The position numbers and the translations under genes were made by a program. From Streptoverticillium olivoreticuli subsp. olivoreticuli (GTDB taxonomy: Bacteria; Actinomycetota; Actinomycetes; Streptomycetales; Streptomycetaceae), in assembly GCF_003391135.1 (NCBI RefSeq), contig NZ_CP031455.1, forward strand, positions 8,397,501-8,461,500: DNA of 64,000 bases, in the 5' to 3' direction. The notes under the pieces were generated by a model, which saw nothing but the letters and a program-made list of their open reading frames with translations, searched no databases and was not told where the DNA came from. Numbering within the stretch: the stretch's first letter is position 1; the number at the start of each line of letters is the position of its first letter. Positions 17,061 to 24,878 of the stretch are shown here, one piece after another.

Positions 17061-18701
17061 GTGTCAGCACACCAGCATCTGTCGCGCCGCCGCATGCTCG
17101 GCCTGGCGGCCCTGGGCGCCGCGGCGCTCGCCGGCCAGAGCACGATCACCGCCGCCCCCCGTGCGGCCGCCGCCGGCACCGGCGGCGACGGCGGGACGTT
17201 CGTCCCCGCCGTCGTGGTCGGCACCGGCTACGGCGCGGCCGTCTCCGCACTGCGCCTCGGCGAGGCGGGGATCCCCACGCTGATGCTGGAAATGGGCCAA
17301 CTGTGGAACCAGCCCGGCCCGGACGGCAACATCTTCTGCGGGATGCTCAGCCCCGACAAGCGCTCCAGCTGGTTCAAGAACCGCACCGAGGCCCCGCTCG
17401 GCAGCTTCCTCTGGCTCGATGTGATCAACAAGAACATCGACCCCTACGCGGGCGTCCTGGACCGCGTGAACTTCGACCAGATGTCCGTCTACGTGGGACG
17501 CGGCGTCGGCGGCGGCTCCCTCGTCAACGGCGGCATGGCCGTGACGCCGAAGCGCTCGTACTTCGAGGAGGTCCTGCCGCAGGTCGACGCGGCGGAGATG
17601 TACGACCGCTACTTCCCGCGCGCCAACACCGCGCTCGGGGTCAACCACATCGACCACGGCTGGTTCGAGGACAGCGAGTGGTACAAGTTCGCCCGCGTCT
17701 CCCGGGAACAGGCCGGCAAGGCCGGTCTGGGCACCGTCTTCGTCCCCAACGTCTACGACTGGGACTACATGCGGCGCGAGGCTGCCGGTGAGGTGCCGAA
17801 GTCCGCGCTGGCCACCGAGGTCATCTACGGCAACAACCACGGGAAGCGGAGCCTCGACAAGACCTACCTGGCGGCCGCCCTCGGCACCGGCAAGGTCACC
17901 ATCGAGACGATGCACCAGGTCAAGAGCATCCGCCAGCAGAAGGGCGGCGGCTATGTCCTGACAGTGGAGCAGAAAGACGTGAACGGCCGCCTGCTGGCCA
18001 CCAAGGAGATCGGCTGCCGCCATCTCTTCCTCGGCGCCGGCAGCCTCGGCACCACGGAACTGCTGCTCCGCGCACGGGAGACCGGCGCCCTCCCCGACCT
18101 CAGCTCCGCGGTCGGCGCCGGCTGGGGCCCCAACGGCAACATCATGACCGCCCGGGCCAACCACATGTGGAACCCCACCGGTGCCCACCAGTCGTCGATC
18201 CCCGCCATGGGCATCGACGACTGGGACAACCGCGACGCCCCCGTCTTCGCGGAGATCGCCCCCATGCCCGCCGGCCTGGAGACCTGGGTCAGCCTCTACC
18301 TGGCCATCACCAAGAACCCCGAGCGCGGCACCTTCGTCTACGACGCCGCCCGCGACGCGATGAACCTCCGCTGGACCCGCGACCAGAACACCCCCGCGGT
18401 CAACGCCGCCAAGTCGCTGTTCGACCGCATCAACAAGGCGTGCACGACCATCTACCGGTACGACCTCTTCGGCGGCAAGGCCAAGAACTTCGCCGACGAC
18501 TTCTGCTACCACCCGCTCGGCGGCTGCGTCCTGGGCAAGGCGACCGACAACTACGGCCGCGTGTCGGGCTACAAGAACCTCTATGTGACGGACGGTTCGC
18601 TCATCCCCGGCAGCATCGGCGTCAACCCCTTCGTGACCATCACCGCGCTGGCGGAGCGGAACATCGAGCGCGTCATCAAGCAGGACGTCACCACGTCCTG
18701 A
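17061..18701 (+). CDS. Cholesterol oxidase (3-beta-hydroxysteroid oxidase), Tat-exported, polyene cluster
   Basis: A 546-residue flavoenzyme of the GMC-type cholesterol oxidase family that oxidises 3-beta-hydroxysterols to 3-keto-4-ene products with O2. The N-terminus has a twin-arginine signal (LSRRRMLGLAALGAAAL) ending near AAPRAAAAG, so it is secreted. FAD binding is shown by VVVGTGYGAA (GxGxG at 54-58). Catalytic-type residues are His484 in YHPLGGC and Asn522 in GVNPFVTIT. Length equals that of the classical Streptomyces enzyme and is close to PimE of the pimaricin cluster. GTG 17061 follows AGGAGACACAGA. PimE is known to be required for pimaricin production as well as oxidising sterol; the same dual role here is inference. 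Confidence 0.95.
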   Translation: MSAHQHLSRRRMLGLAALGAAALAGQSTITAAPRAAAAGTGGDGGTFVPAVVVGTGYGAAVSALRLGEAGIPTLMLEMGQLWNQPGPDGNIFCGMLSPDKRSSWFKNRTEAPLGSFLWLDVINKNIDPYAGVLDRVNFDQMSVYVGRGVGGGSLVNGGMAVTPKRSYFEEVLPQVDAAEMYDRYFPRANTALGVNHIDHGWFEDSEWYKFARVSREQAGKAGLGTVFVPNVYDWDYMRREAAGEVPKSALATEVIYGNNHGKRSLDKTYLAAALGTGKVTIETMHQVKSIRQQKGGGYVLTVEQKDVNGRLLATKEIGCRHLFLGAGSLGTTELLLRARETGALPDLSSAVGAGWGPNGNIMTARANHMWNPTGAHQSSIPAMGIDDWDNRDAPVFAEIAPMPAGLETWVSLYLAITKNPERGTFVYDAARDAMNLRWTRDQNTPAVNAAKSLFDRINKACTTIYRYDLFGGKAKNFADDFCYHPLGGCVLGKATDNYGRVSGYKNLYVTDGSLIPGSIGVNPFVTITALAERNIERVIKQDVTTS

Positions 18702-18714
18702 ACCGCGGTCCGCG

Positions 18715-18737
18715 GTCCGCGGGCGGCTGTCGCGGAC
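18715..18737. terminator. Weak hairpin after cholesterol oxidase
   Basis: GTCCGCG (18715-18721) pairs with CGCGGAC (18731-18737) around a nine-base loop, starting 14 bases after the stop codon. Short stem, no T run. Confidence 0.35.
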
Positions 18738-18816
18738 GGGGACCCCGGCCTGGTACCGGCCGATCAGCGGTGGATCACCCCCGCGCCTGCGGGACGGACA
18801 GAAGTGGAGTTCGCCG

Positions 18817-21114
18817 ATGCGCCCGCGCTCGTGTGCCCTGCTCACCCTCGTTCTCCTCCTGGCCGTGGCCACCGCCTGCGTTCAGCCGACGGCTGCCGCC
18901 CCGCCCCGGCGGACGGCCTCCCTGCACCACGACTGTGACTGCGCCGGCAACGGCTACGACGACGTGCTCGATCTACGGGGCGTTCCGACGGTTGCCCTTC
19001 CCGGAGACGAGAAGGGCAACAACCCGATCAACGTCTTCGCCGACCGGGGGGCCTGGCATGCCTACGCCCTGCCGGCGGCGGACGCTCCGGGCGGCTACGG
19101 CGGATTCACCGGGCCCCTCTACATCGCGCAGGAGTACCCCTGGTGGTTGAGCACCTCCTTCAGCCGCATCCGGCTGAGCGAGGGCGGCCGCGCGCTCGAC
19201 CTCGCCGGCGGCGGCCCGCCGCGCTTCACTTCCCGGCCCGGGTCCCTGGTCCAGGCCTACGACCTCGGCGGCGGCCTTCGGCTCACCCTTGAGCTCCGGT
19301 ACGCCACGCACCGCACCGCGCTGGTAGGGGCCGTGGTGCGCAACACCGGCCGCATCCCGCGCACCCTCGGCGCCGACTGGACCGGAAGTCTGCTGCGGCC
19401 TGACAGGGCACCCATGAGGCAGGCGCCCTCGCTGGCTGTCGCGCCCCGGGGCGTCGCCGTCGACTTCGCCAAGGTGCGTGCGGCGGACGACTTCCTCACC
19501 GACGGCACCGAACGGTTCGAGGTCCGGCACCGGGACCCGGTGCGTACGACCGTGTCGGGGGAGGGGGACTCCTACCGTACGGAACTGGCCGCGCCCTTCA
19601 CCCTCGCGCCCGGCGCGGCACGCTCCCTGGACTGGACCGAGAGCTACACCTTCACGGAGGCCGAGCGCACCGCGGAGGCCGGTGAGGTACGGCGGGTGCT
19701 CGCCGACCCGGCGCGGACCGTCCGGGCGGCCGACGCCCGCTGGCGAGGGTACGTCGACGGCGTGACCGCCGGGGTGCCGGCCGGTCGGCGGCGGCTCGCC
19801 GTCAAGGCGCTGGAGACGCTGGTGACCAACTGGCGCAGCGCCGCCGGGAGTCTCGCGCACGACGGGATCACGCCATCCCTCTCGTACAAGTGGTTCGCGG
19901 GCGGTTTCTGGGCCTGGGACACCTGGAAGCAGGCGGTCGGCACGGCACGCTTCGACACGTGGCTCGCCGAGGCGCAGATCCGCTCGGTGCTCGACCACCA
20001 GATACGTCCCGGCTCCACGACCCGCCCGCAGGACGCGGGGATGATCCCGGACGCCGTCTTCTACAACGACCCGCGGCGGGGCGGGACCAACTGGAACGAG
20101 CGGAACAGCAAGCCGCCGCTGGGCGCCTGGTCGGTGTGGCAGGTCTACGAGAGGAGCGGGAACAAGGACTTCCTGCGGGAGGTGTACCCGAAGCTGGCCG
20201 CGTACCAGGAGTGGTGGTACCGCAACCGGGACCATGACCACAACGGGCTCGCGGAGTACGGCGCGACCGTGGACCCCGCCAACGGCTCGCCCGGGGAGCG
20301 GCGGCTGGCCGCGGCCTGGGAGAGCGGCATGGACGACGCACCCCGGTTCGACGCAGCGTCGGGCACCTCGGTCGTGCCGAACCGGGACGGCTCGGGGCAG
20401 GTGATCGGCTACTCGCTGACCCAGGAGTCCGTGGACCTCAACGCCTATCTCGCCGTCGACCAGGAACACCTGGCCCGGATCGCCGCGGAGCTGGGGAAGC
20501 GGGCGGCCGCCGACGGCTGGCGGGCCAGGGCGGCCGCCACCGGCAGGGCCGTGCGGGAGCGGATGTACGACCCGGCGACCGGCTGGTTCCACGACACCGC
20601 GCTCGGCTCCGGCACCCGGCTGACGGACCGGGGCAGGGGCATCGAGGGCGTGATCCCGCTGTGGAGCGGCGTCGCGACCCGGGCACAGGCCGCCGCTGTA
20701 CGCGAACGGCTGCTGGATCCGTCCGAGTTCGCCACCGCGATGCCCCTGCCGACGGTCTCCAGGAGCTCGCCGTACTTCGCCGCGCGGCAGTACTGGCGCG
20801 GCCCCGTCTGGCTCGACCAGGCGTACTTCGCGATCGCCGGGATGCGCCGCTACGGATTCGGCCGCGACGCGGACACACTGACCGCGAGGCTGACCGGGAG
20901 AGCGGCCGGTCTGGCCGGCGACGGACCGATCATGGAGAACTACGACCCGCTGAGCGGAGCCGCCCTCAACTCGCCCAATTTCAGCTGGTCAGCGGCGCTG
21001 CTGCTGCCGCTGATCGCGGGGCGACAGCCGGGACGGGACCGGCAGGGCGCGGAGGCCGACGGGGGTTCGGAACACCGAACCCCCGCCTTGGAGGCTGCAC
21101 GAATGCTGCCGTGA
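18817..21114 (+). CDS. Secreted GH63-family glycoside hydrolase, lipoprotein
   Basis: A 765-residue protein with a lipobox-type signal (LLLAVATAC, Cys at about 21), a beta-rich N-terminal domain and an (alpha/alpha)6 barrel of GH63 (processing alpha-glucosidase I/YgjK). Typical barrel motifs are GGFWAWDTWKQAVG, NWNERNSKPPLGAWSVW, WESGMDDAPRF, YWRGPVWLDQAYFAI and MENYDPLSG. By family analogy Asp506 or its neighbour would be the general acid and Glu707 the base. It should act outside the membrane on alpha-glucosides or mannosides; the substrate is unknown. It lies 115 bases after cholesterol oxidase and need not belong to the polyene cluster. The last 18 codons contain a perfect terminator-like hairpin, so the C-terminal tail may be read-through sequence. 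Confidence 0.88.
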   Translation: MRPRSCALLTLVLLLAVATACVQPTAAAPPRRTASLHHDCDCAGNGYDDVLDLRGVPTVALPGDEKGNNPINVFADRGAWHAYALPAADAPGGYGGFTGPLYIAQEYPWWLSTSFSRIRLSEGGRALDLAGGGPPRFTSRPGSLVQAYDLGGGLRLTLELRYATHRTALVGAVVRNTGRIPRTLGADWTGSLLRPDRAPMRQAPSLAVAPRGVAVDFAKVRAADDFLTDGTERFEVRHRDPVRTTVSGEGDSYRTELAAPFTLAPGAARSLDWTESYTFTEAERTAEAGEVRRVLADPARTVRAADARWRGYVDGVTAGVPAGRRRLAVKALETLVTNWRSAAGSLAHDGITPSLSYKWFAGGFWAWDTWKQAVGTARFDTWLAEAQIRSVLDHQIRPGSTTRPQDAGMIPDAVFYNDPRRGGTNWNERNSKPPLGAWSVWQVYERSGNKDFLREVYPKLAAYQEWWYRNRDHDHNGLAEYGATVDPANGSPGERRLAAAWESGMDDAPRFDAASGTSVVPNRDGSGQVIGYSLTQESVDLNAYLAVDQEHLARIAAELGKRAAADGWRARAAATGRAVRERMYDPATGWFHDTALGSGTRLTDRGRGIEGVIPLWSGVATRAQAAAVRERLLDPSEFATAMPLPTVSRSSPYFAARQYWRGPVWLDQAYFAIAGMRRYGFGRDADTLTARLTGRAAGLAGDGPIMENYDPLSGAALNSPNFSWSAALLLPLIAGRQPGRDRQGAEADGGSEHRTPALEAARMLP
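21061..21084. terminator. Perfect 10-bp hairpin inside the 3' end of the GH63 gene
   Basis: GGGGGTTCGG, loop AACA, CCGAACCCCC. It lies within the last codons of the GH63 gene, 31 bases before the stop, and between two convergent genes. It is probably a bidirectional terminator that the coding frame now runs through. Confidence 0.6.
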
Positions 21115-21144
21115 GAGGCCGCCCACCATCCGGCGGAACAGGAC

Positions 21145-22521
21145 TCAGACCAGTTCGGGTTGCCGTTCCGGTTGCCGCGCCGGTGTGGCCTTCGGCTCCC
21201 ACAGGTTGGTGGTCCGTACGTAGCCGTAGATCACTGAGGCCAGCGCCAGAATGAGGAGCGGTCCGAACAGCCACGGGTGTTCGGCCATTTCCACTGGCAG
21301 GTAGCGGTAGGAGACCAGGAGCGCGGCGAAGACCGTTGTGCCGTAGGCGACCAGCTGGATTCCCGGCCGGTCCCAGCCGCGGTCGAGCGAGCGCAGTCCC
21401 GCCTCGATCGTGAGTGTGAACACCACGCCGGCAACGAGATCCGCGCCGTAGTGGTAGCCGAAGCCCAGCGTCGCGCTGAGCGTGGCGATCAGCCAGAACG
21501 CTCCCGCGTATCGCACGATCCGGTGGCCCTTGCGGGTATGGATGAAGATCGCGGTGGCCCACGCCGTGTGCAGGCTGGGCATGCAGTTGCGAGGGGTGAT
21601 CCCGTCGTACGGCACCGGGTGCGGGGTGGAGATCGACGGCAGCGTGTGCGGCCACAGGTCGGCCACCGCCCACTGCACGCCGCCGGTGCCGGAGGTGCCC
21701 GGGCCGTAGGCGAAGATCGGCCCGACCACGGGGAAGATCATGTAGATGGCCGGTCCGAGGAGGCCGATCACCAGGAAGGTGCGCACCAGGTGGTGGCGCG
21801 GGAAGCGGCGCTCGGCCGCCACGTTGCGCAGCTGGTACAGCGCGACGACGATCGCGGCCACCGCGAGCTGGGCGTAGACCAGGTCGAGTAGATGGGTGCC
21901 GACCGGGGCGGTGGCCTTGAGTATCCGGCCTGCCAGCCACGACGGGTTGCCCAGTGCGTGATCGGCGGTTGCCACGTACTGGTCGAGCACCATGGGGCGG
22001 GTCTTCGCCGTGATGAGCAGCCAGGTGTCGCCGGTCTTGCGGCCGGTCACCAGCAGCAGGCCCAGCCCGACGCCCTTCAGCAGCAGGGCACGTTCCCGGC
22101 CGGTGCGGCGGGTGACGGCGATGACCGCACAGCCCAGCATCACCCACAACGCGCCGTTGCCGAAGAACTGGCCGTCGGGCACCTCGGCACCGACCGCCCA
22201 CCGCACCAGCACGAAGACGACGTCGATGCCGATCGCGGCACCGGCCGCGATGAACCGTTGCCGCCAGGTGAGCACCACCATCATCAACGCCAGACCGCCG
22301 TACAGCGGCCCCGGTTTGGGGGCGGAAATCACCCCTTCCGCCAGGGTGGCCATCGGCCCCGGTACGCCGCCGTAGCGACGCGCGGCGATCTCCAGCGCGA
22401 CGAGGAACCCGAGGGCCACTACGCCCGCCGTGGCCCACAGGATCACCCGTGGTCGACGCCACGGGGCGAACGTAATTCTGGCGTTTATTCGCGAAAGCAC
22501 CCGCCATACTATAGGTGGCAA
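21145..22521 (-). CDS. PAP2/Aur1-like integral membrane phosphotransferase, copy A
   Basis: A polytopic membrane protein of about 458 residues in the PAP2 superfamily, inositol-phosphotransferase (Aur1/Ipt1)-like branch. The PAP2 motifs are RNCMPSLHTAWA (PSGH-like, with the first catalytic His) and GYHYGADLVAGVVF (His plus Asp). TGRKTGDTWLL lies earlier. The start is TTG at 22521 or a nearby in-frame GTG (VLSRINAR); the upstream DNA is unusually A/T-rich. A close mosaic paralogue lies at 34525-35874. The family moves phospho-head groups between lipids or dephosphorylates isoprenoid phosphates; the substrate here is unknown. It converges on the GH63 gene. Confidence 0.85.
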   Translation of the reverse strand: MPPIVWRVLSRINARITFAPWRRPRVILWATAGVVALGFLVALEIAARRYGGVPGPMATLAEGVISAPKPGPLYGGLALMMVVLTWRQRFIAAGAAIGIDVVFVLVRWAVGAEVPDGQFFGNGALWVMLGCAVIAVTRRTGRERALLLKGVGLGLLLVTGRKTGDTWLLITAKTRPMVLDQYVATADHALGNPSWLAGRILKATAPVGTHLLDLVYAQLAVAAIVVALYQLRNVAAERRFPRHHLVRTFLVIGLLGPAIYMIFPVVGPIFAYGPGTSGTGGVQWAVADLWPHTLPSISTPHPVPYDGITPRNCMPSLHTAWATAIFIHTRKGHRIVRYAGAFWLIATLSATLGFGYHYGADLVAGVVFTLTIEAGLRSLDRGWDRPGIQLVAYGTTVFAALLVSYRYLPVEMAEHPWLFGPLLILALASVIYGYVRTTNLWEPKATPARQPERQPELV

Positions 22522-22612
22522 TTGATTAGCGCCTATTTGTTGAATTTTTGGGTAAAAAATCCCCTTTGTGTCGGATTCGCCGGTTATGTTCGGCGGTGTC
22601 GGCGGTGGCCGG

Positions 22613-23323
22613 TCAGGCTTCGGCGGAGGCGATCCTGCCGAGGAGGGCGGCCGGCTCGGCAGGTGCGGACAGGAAGGGGGAGTGGCCGGTGTCGAGGCGT
22701 TCGACGCGTGTGGCGCGCGTGGACATCCTCTCCTGCGGCGCGGGCGGGAGCGCCTGGTCGCGCTCGCAGAGGACGTAGGTGGAGGGTACGGTCCGCCAGG
22801 CCGCGTGGGTCAGCGGCTGCCGGAAGGACCGCAGGCTCTGATCGACGAGTCGGCCGACGGCGTGCTCGGCCTGGTCGTCTGGCAGGTCGCCGTACAGCGC
22901 CGTGCGGGGGTCGGGGAAGACGACGGGGGCGATGCCGTGGAGGGCCTCGTCCTTTGGTCCGGAGGTGTCATGGCCGTGGATGCCCATGGCGGACTCGCCC
23001 TCCGCCGGCATATAGGCCGCGAGGTAGACGAGGCGGACGACGTCCGCGTGGCCGATCGCCGCCTGGGTGGCGGGGAACCCGCCGTAGGAATGGGCGACGA
23101 CGATCACAGGGCCTTCCATCCGCCGCAGGTGTGCGGATATCTCCTCGGCGTCGTCGTACATCCCGGCCGTGGGCGTGCGCTGCGGGCCCGAGCTGGGCAG
23201 GTCGACCGTGCGGGACTGCCGGCCGTCGGCGGCGAGGGCGTCCCGCAGGGCGCTCCAGCACGTGGGCCGGTGCCAGGCACCGTGGACGAGGAGGAAGGAC
23301 GGGCGGACCGGGGCGTTGGGCAT
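22613..23323 (-). CDS. Alpha/beta hydrolase
   Basis: A 236-residue alpha/beta hydrolase of the esterase/salicylate-esterase-like group. SFLLVHGAWH forms the oxyanion region, VVAHSYGG holds the nucleophile Ser, and RLDTGHSPFLSAPAELA-type sequence near the C-terminus supplies the His. No signal peptide, so cytoplasmic. The ATG at 23323 begins MPNAPVRPSFLLVHG; longer in-frame leads are not homologous. A short inverted repeat at 23343-23355 lies just upstream. Substrate unknown. Confidence 0.85.
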   Translation of the reverse strand: MPNAPVRPSFLLVHGAWHRPTCWSALRDALAADGRQSRTVDLPSSGPQRTPTAGMYDDAEEISAHLRRMEGPVIVVAHSYGGFPATQAAIGHADVVRLVYLAAYMPAEGESAMGIHGHDTSGPKDEALHGIAPVVFPDPRTALYGDLPDDQAEHAVGRLVDQSLRSFRQPLTHAAWRTVPSTYVLCERDQALPPAPQERMSTRATRVERLDTGHSPFLSAPAEPAALLGRIASAEA

Positions 23324-23342
23324 GACGGTGCTCCTTGCGATC

Positions 23343-23355
23343 TGACGAATAGTCA
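23343..23355. promoter_or_regulatory. Short inverted repeat before the alpha/beta hydrolase
   Basis: TGACGAATAGTCA has arms TGAC/GTCA around five bases, 20 bases upstream of the hydrolase start. It may be an operator or may overlap a -35 element; the evidence is only symmetry and position. Confidence 0.3.
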
Positions 23356-23501
23356 AGTCGACGGTCTTCCGGCTGCTCCGCACGATAGTTCGTCGCGGGC
23401 GCGCTGTTCGTGTCGGGACTGGTTCTCCGGGCTTCGCCCGTCGGTCCGATGAAGACGTGCCCGCCACAGGAGTCACAGACGGCACCGGATATAACACGTG
23501 T

Positions 23502-24878
23502 ATGAAGCATGCGACTTTACGGTGCCGCTCGGCGGCCCTGGCGCTCTCCGTGGCAGCGTTCCTGATCCCGGCCGTCGCCGATGCGGCGGCCGCCGGCCCG
23601 CGGCCCGGCCCGTCCTCCGCGGCCGCGGACCGTGCCGTGGTGGCCGGACTGCAGCGGTACGCCCATCCGTTGCGCAGCGCGGAGCCCGGCGGGTCCGGGG
23701 CTGACCTGGCCGCGTTCGCCTCGATGACCCGGGGTGCGACGGTCGTCGGCCTCGGCGAGGCCTCGCACGGCTCGAAGGAACTGTTCACCGTGAAGGACCG
23801 ACTGTTCAGGCACTTGGTCGAACGGGAGGGGTTCTCCGCCCTCGCCACCGAGATGAGCTGGTCCGCGGCGGCCCGGCTGGACACCTACGTCCGCACCGGC
23901 GAGGGCGATCCGCGGCAGATCATGCGCGAGGAGCTCCAGGACGGGTACTCCCTGCTCGACACCGAGGAACTCCTGCGGATGTTCCGCTGGATCAGGGAGC
24001 ACAACCGCACCAGCGCGCACAAGGTCCGGATCGTGGGCATGGACGTCTCCGACGCCGGCCCGGAGCAGTACGAGCGCATCCTCGCCCGGGCGGGCACCGA
24101 CGAACCCGCCCTGGTGCCCGAACTGCGCCGTCATTACACGGCGCTTCGCGCCCTGCCCGGCGGGGTCGCCACGCGCATGGCCGCGTACAACGCGCTGCCG
24201 CTCGCCGAACGGAAGGTCATCGCGGAGGACGCCGAGGCCGCCTACCAGCTGCTGGCCCGGGCCGGCAAGCAGGACCCCTGGGTGCTCCAGGAAGCCTGGA
24301 TCATCTCCCGGATGGCCGAGTCGTACACCTTCGACACGGACGACCCGGCCCAGCTCGCCGCCGCCGGCCGTCAACGCGACCGGACGATGGCGGAGATCGC
24401 CGTGTGGTGGCAGCACCGAACCGGCGGCCGCGTCGTCGTATCGGCCCACGACGGCCACATCTCCTACGAGACGGTGATGCCCGCGTACTACCCCGTCACG
24501 ACGGGCGCGGTCCTGCGCGAACTCATCGGCAGCGAGTACCTGGCCGTCGGCACGTCTCTCTACGAAGGCGACTACCGCGCCCGGACGTCGGCGAGTGCCG
24601 CGGGGACCTTCTCCGTCGGACCCGCCGCAGCGGGCAGCAACGAGTACACCCTCGACAAGGTCCGCCACCGCGACTTCTACGTCGACCTGCGTGCGGCGGG
24701 CCGCGATCCGGTTGTGCGGAACTGGCTGAACACGGCACGTCCGACGTTCGTCATCCCCGGACGGTACCCGAACCGGCCCACACCGCCGCTGGCGCTGGGC
24801 CACGCCTTCGACGCCGTGGTCCACCTGCACAAGGTGCACGCGTCCGTCCCGGTGCCGGCCCCGGTCACGGCGCGCTAG
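23502..24878 (+). CDS. Secreted erythromycin-esterase-family protein
   Basis: A 458-residue protein with a signal peptide (about 1-31, ending AVADAAAAG) followed by the Ere/ChaN-like fold. Family motifs are VVGLGEASHGSKELF, ALATEMSW, VRIVGMDVSDAG and VVSAHDGHIS, giving the conserved Glu/His residues of the esterase site. True Ere enzymes open macrolide lactones. This one is predicted to be exported, so a detoxifying or self-resistance role is only a possibility. The ATG at 23502 sits beside ACACGTGT, a short palindrome. Its stop TAG shares bases with the stop of the convergent SARP gene. Confidence 0.85.
   Translation: MKHATLRCRSAALALSVAAFLIPAVADAAAAGPRPGPSSAAADRAVVAGLQRYAHPLRSAEPGGSGADLAAFASMTRGATVVGLGEASHGSKELFTVKDRLFRHLVEREGFSALATEMSWSAAARLDTYVRTGEGDPRQIMREELQDGYSLLDTEELLRMFRWIREHNRTSAHKVRIVGMDVSDAGPEQYERILARAGTDEPALVPELRRHYTALRALPGGVATRMAAYNALPLAERKVIAEDAEAAYQLLARAGKQDPWVLQEAWIISRMAESYTFDTDDPAQLAAAGRQRDRTMAEIAVWWQHRTGGRVVVSAHDGHISYETVMPAYYPVTTGAVLRELIGSEYLAVGTSLYEGDYRARTSASAAGTFSVGPAAAGSNEYTLDKVRHRDFYVDLRAAGRDPVVRNWLNTARPTFVIPGRYPNRPTPPLALGHAFDAVVHLHKVHASVPVPAPVTAR

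Noticed and set aside
23490..23503. ACACGTGT palindrome at the Ere-like start as a regulator site
   Set aside because: An eight-base palindrome is too short to call without a matching partner site or known regulator.
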